Assembly: GCF_900091525.1 (NCBI RefSeq)
Contig: NZ_FMCU01000017.1
Coordinates: forward strand, 62,001-126,000
Direction: 5' to 3'
Length of the DNA: 64,000 nt
DNA from: Micromonospora matsumotoense
Lineage (GTDB): Bacteria > Actinomycetota > Actinomycetes > Mycobacteriales > Micromonosporaceae
Shown in pieces: positions 63,947 to 64,000 of this stretch (position 1 is the first letter of the stretch; each line of letters opens with the position of its first letter). Under the pieces are notes generated by a model. That model was not told the DNA's origin and made no database searches. It was given only the letters and a program-made list of their open reading frames with translations. The translations under genes were made by a program, and so were the position numbers.

Positions 63947-64000
63947 TCAGCGGGCGGCGCGGACGATCTCGGCGGTGGCGTCCCGGCGGACCGCGTCGTA
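63947..64000 (-). CDS. C-terminal end of a gene running off the right edge
   Basis: A minus-strand frame enters from the window edge and ends with TGA at 63947-63949. The visible 17 residues (YDAVRRDATAEIVRAAR) are helical and Ala/Arg-rich, as in many C-termini. A hairpin follows downstream. No family can be named. Confidence 0.35.
   Translation of the reverse strand, partial: YDAVRRDATAEIVRAAR

Noticed and set aside
1..64000. CRISPR array, tRNA or rRNA genes, intact insertion sequence or prophage
   Set aside because: Reading all intergenic regions, I found no regularly spaced repeats of CRISPR type, no cloverleaf with CCA-like end, no transposase or integrase, and no run of phage structural genes.

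Overview
The window is high-GC actinobacterial chromosome with tightly packed genes, frequent GTG starts, 4-nt stop/start overlaps and many TANNNT-type -10 hexamers placed about 6 nt before the start codon. Gene content (F420-dependent enzymes, a SOUL protein, GH12 and CBM2 cellulose enzymes, a mec-cysO-cysM cluster, hut genes, DUF6642 and DUF2017) fits a Micromonosporaceae member, probably Micromonospora or a close relative. That assignment is inference from content and style; no rRNA or tRNA gene was recognised in the window.

Layout. 0-8.5 kb is an accessory-looking stretch: an SF1-like ATPase, a secreted I36-type inhibitor, and a divergent pair consisting of a kinase-like/CU044_5270-like membrane fusion and an S-4TM putative pore-forming protein. 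A degenerate globin-like protein, a secreted FN3 plus cellulose-binding protein and a GNAT enzyme follow. 8.6-16.8 kb holds an aldo/keto reductase, a secreted endonuclease I, a TM2 protein, an orphan ParA with a small partner, a membrane protein, a SOUL protein and a YqeB/ABC-exporter operon. 16.9-26.9 kb has a divergent NarL-type two-component system, an AAA/DUF234 ATPase behind an inverted repeat, a secreted M15 peptidase, DUF6642, two F420-type proteins, a serine hydrolase and a pentapeptide protein. 26.9-45.7 kb is mixed metabolism: DacB, aquaporin, a HesB-like protein, a beta-family protein, an expansin-CBM2, a PhoB-type regulator, threonine synthase, a second aldo/keto reductase, a GH12 cellulase behind a CebR-like box, an IclR regulator, a FAD monooxygenase, cytochrome oxidase subunit I, an MFS exporter and the pncB-pncA NAD salvage pair. 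45.7-55.4 kb carries a large LuxR-type ATPase regulator and a degenerate dynamin-like protein, then a block syntenic with Mycobacterium tuberculosis Rv1330c-Rv1341 (pncB, clpS, DUF2017, mec, cysO, cysM, Rv1339-like MBL protein, rph, rdgB) without murI. 55.8-63.8 kb is the histidine-utilisation cluster, read right to left: RpiR regulator, hutU, an M20 amidohydrolase, hutF, hutI, hutH.

How the genes work together. The hut set converts histidine to urocanate (HutH), imidazolonepropionate (HutU) and formiminoglutamate (HutI). HutF then gives N-formylglutamate. No HutG is present, so the embedded M20 amidohydrolase is the natural candidate for the last step. A 12-bp palindrome in the regulator promoter is the likely operator. 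Expansin-CBM2, GH12-CBM2 and the FN3/CBM3-like protein form a cellulose-attack set, and the GH12 gene has a near-perfect CebR box. Mec, CysO and CysM form a sulfur-carrier route to cysteine; here CysO has an unusual tail beyond its Gly-Gly. The least explained region is 2.66-6.43 kb, where a membrane kinase-like sensor faces an S-4TM putative effector.
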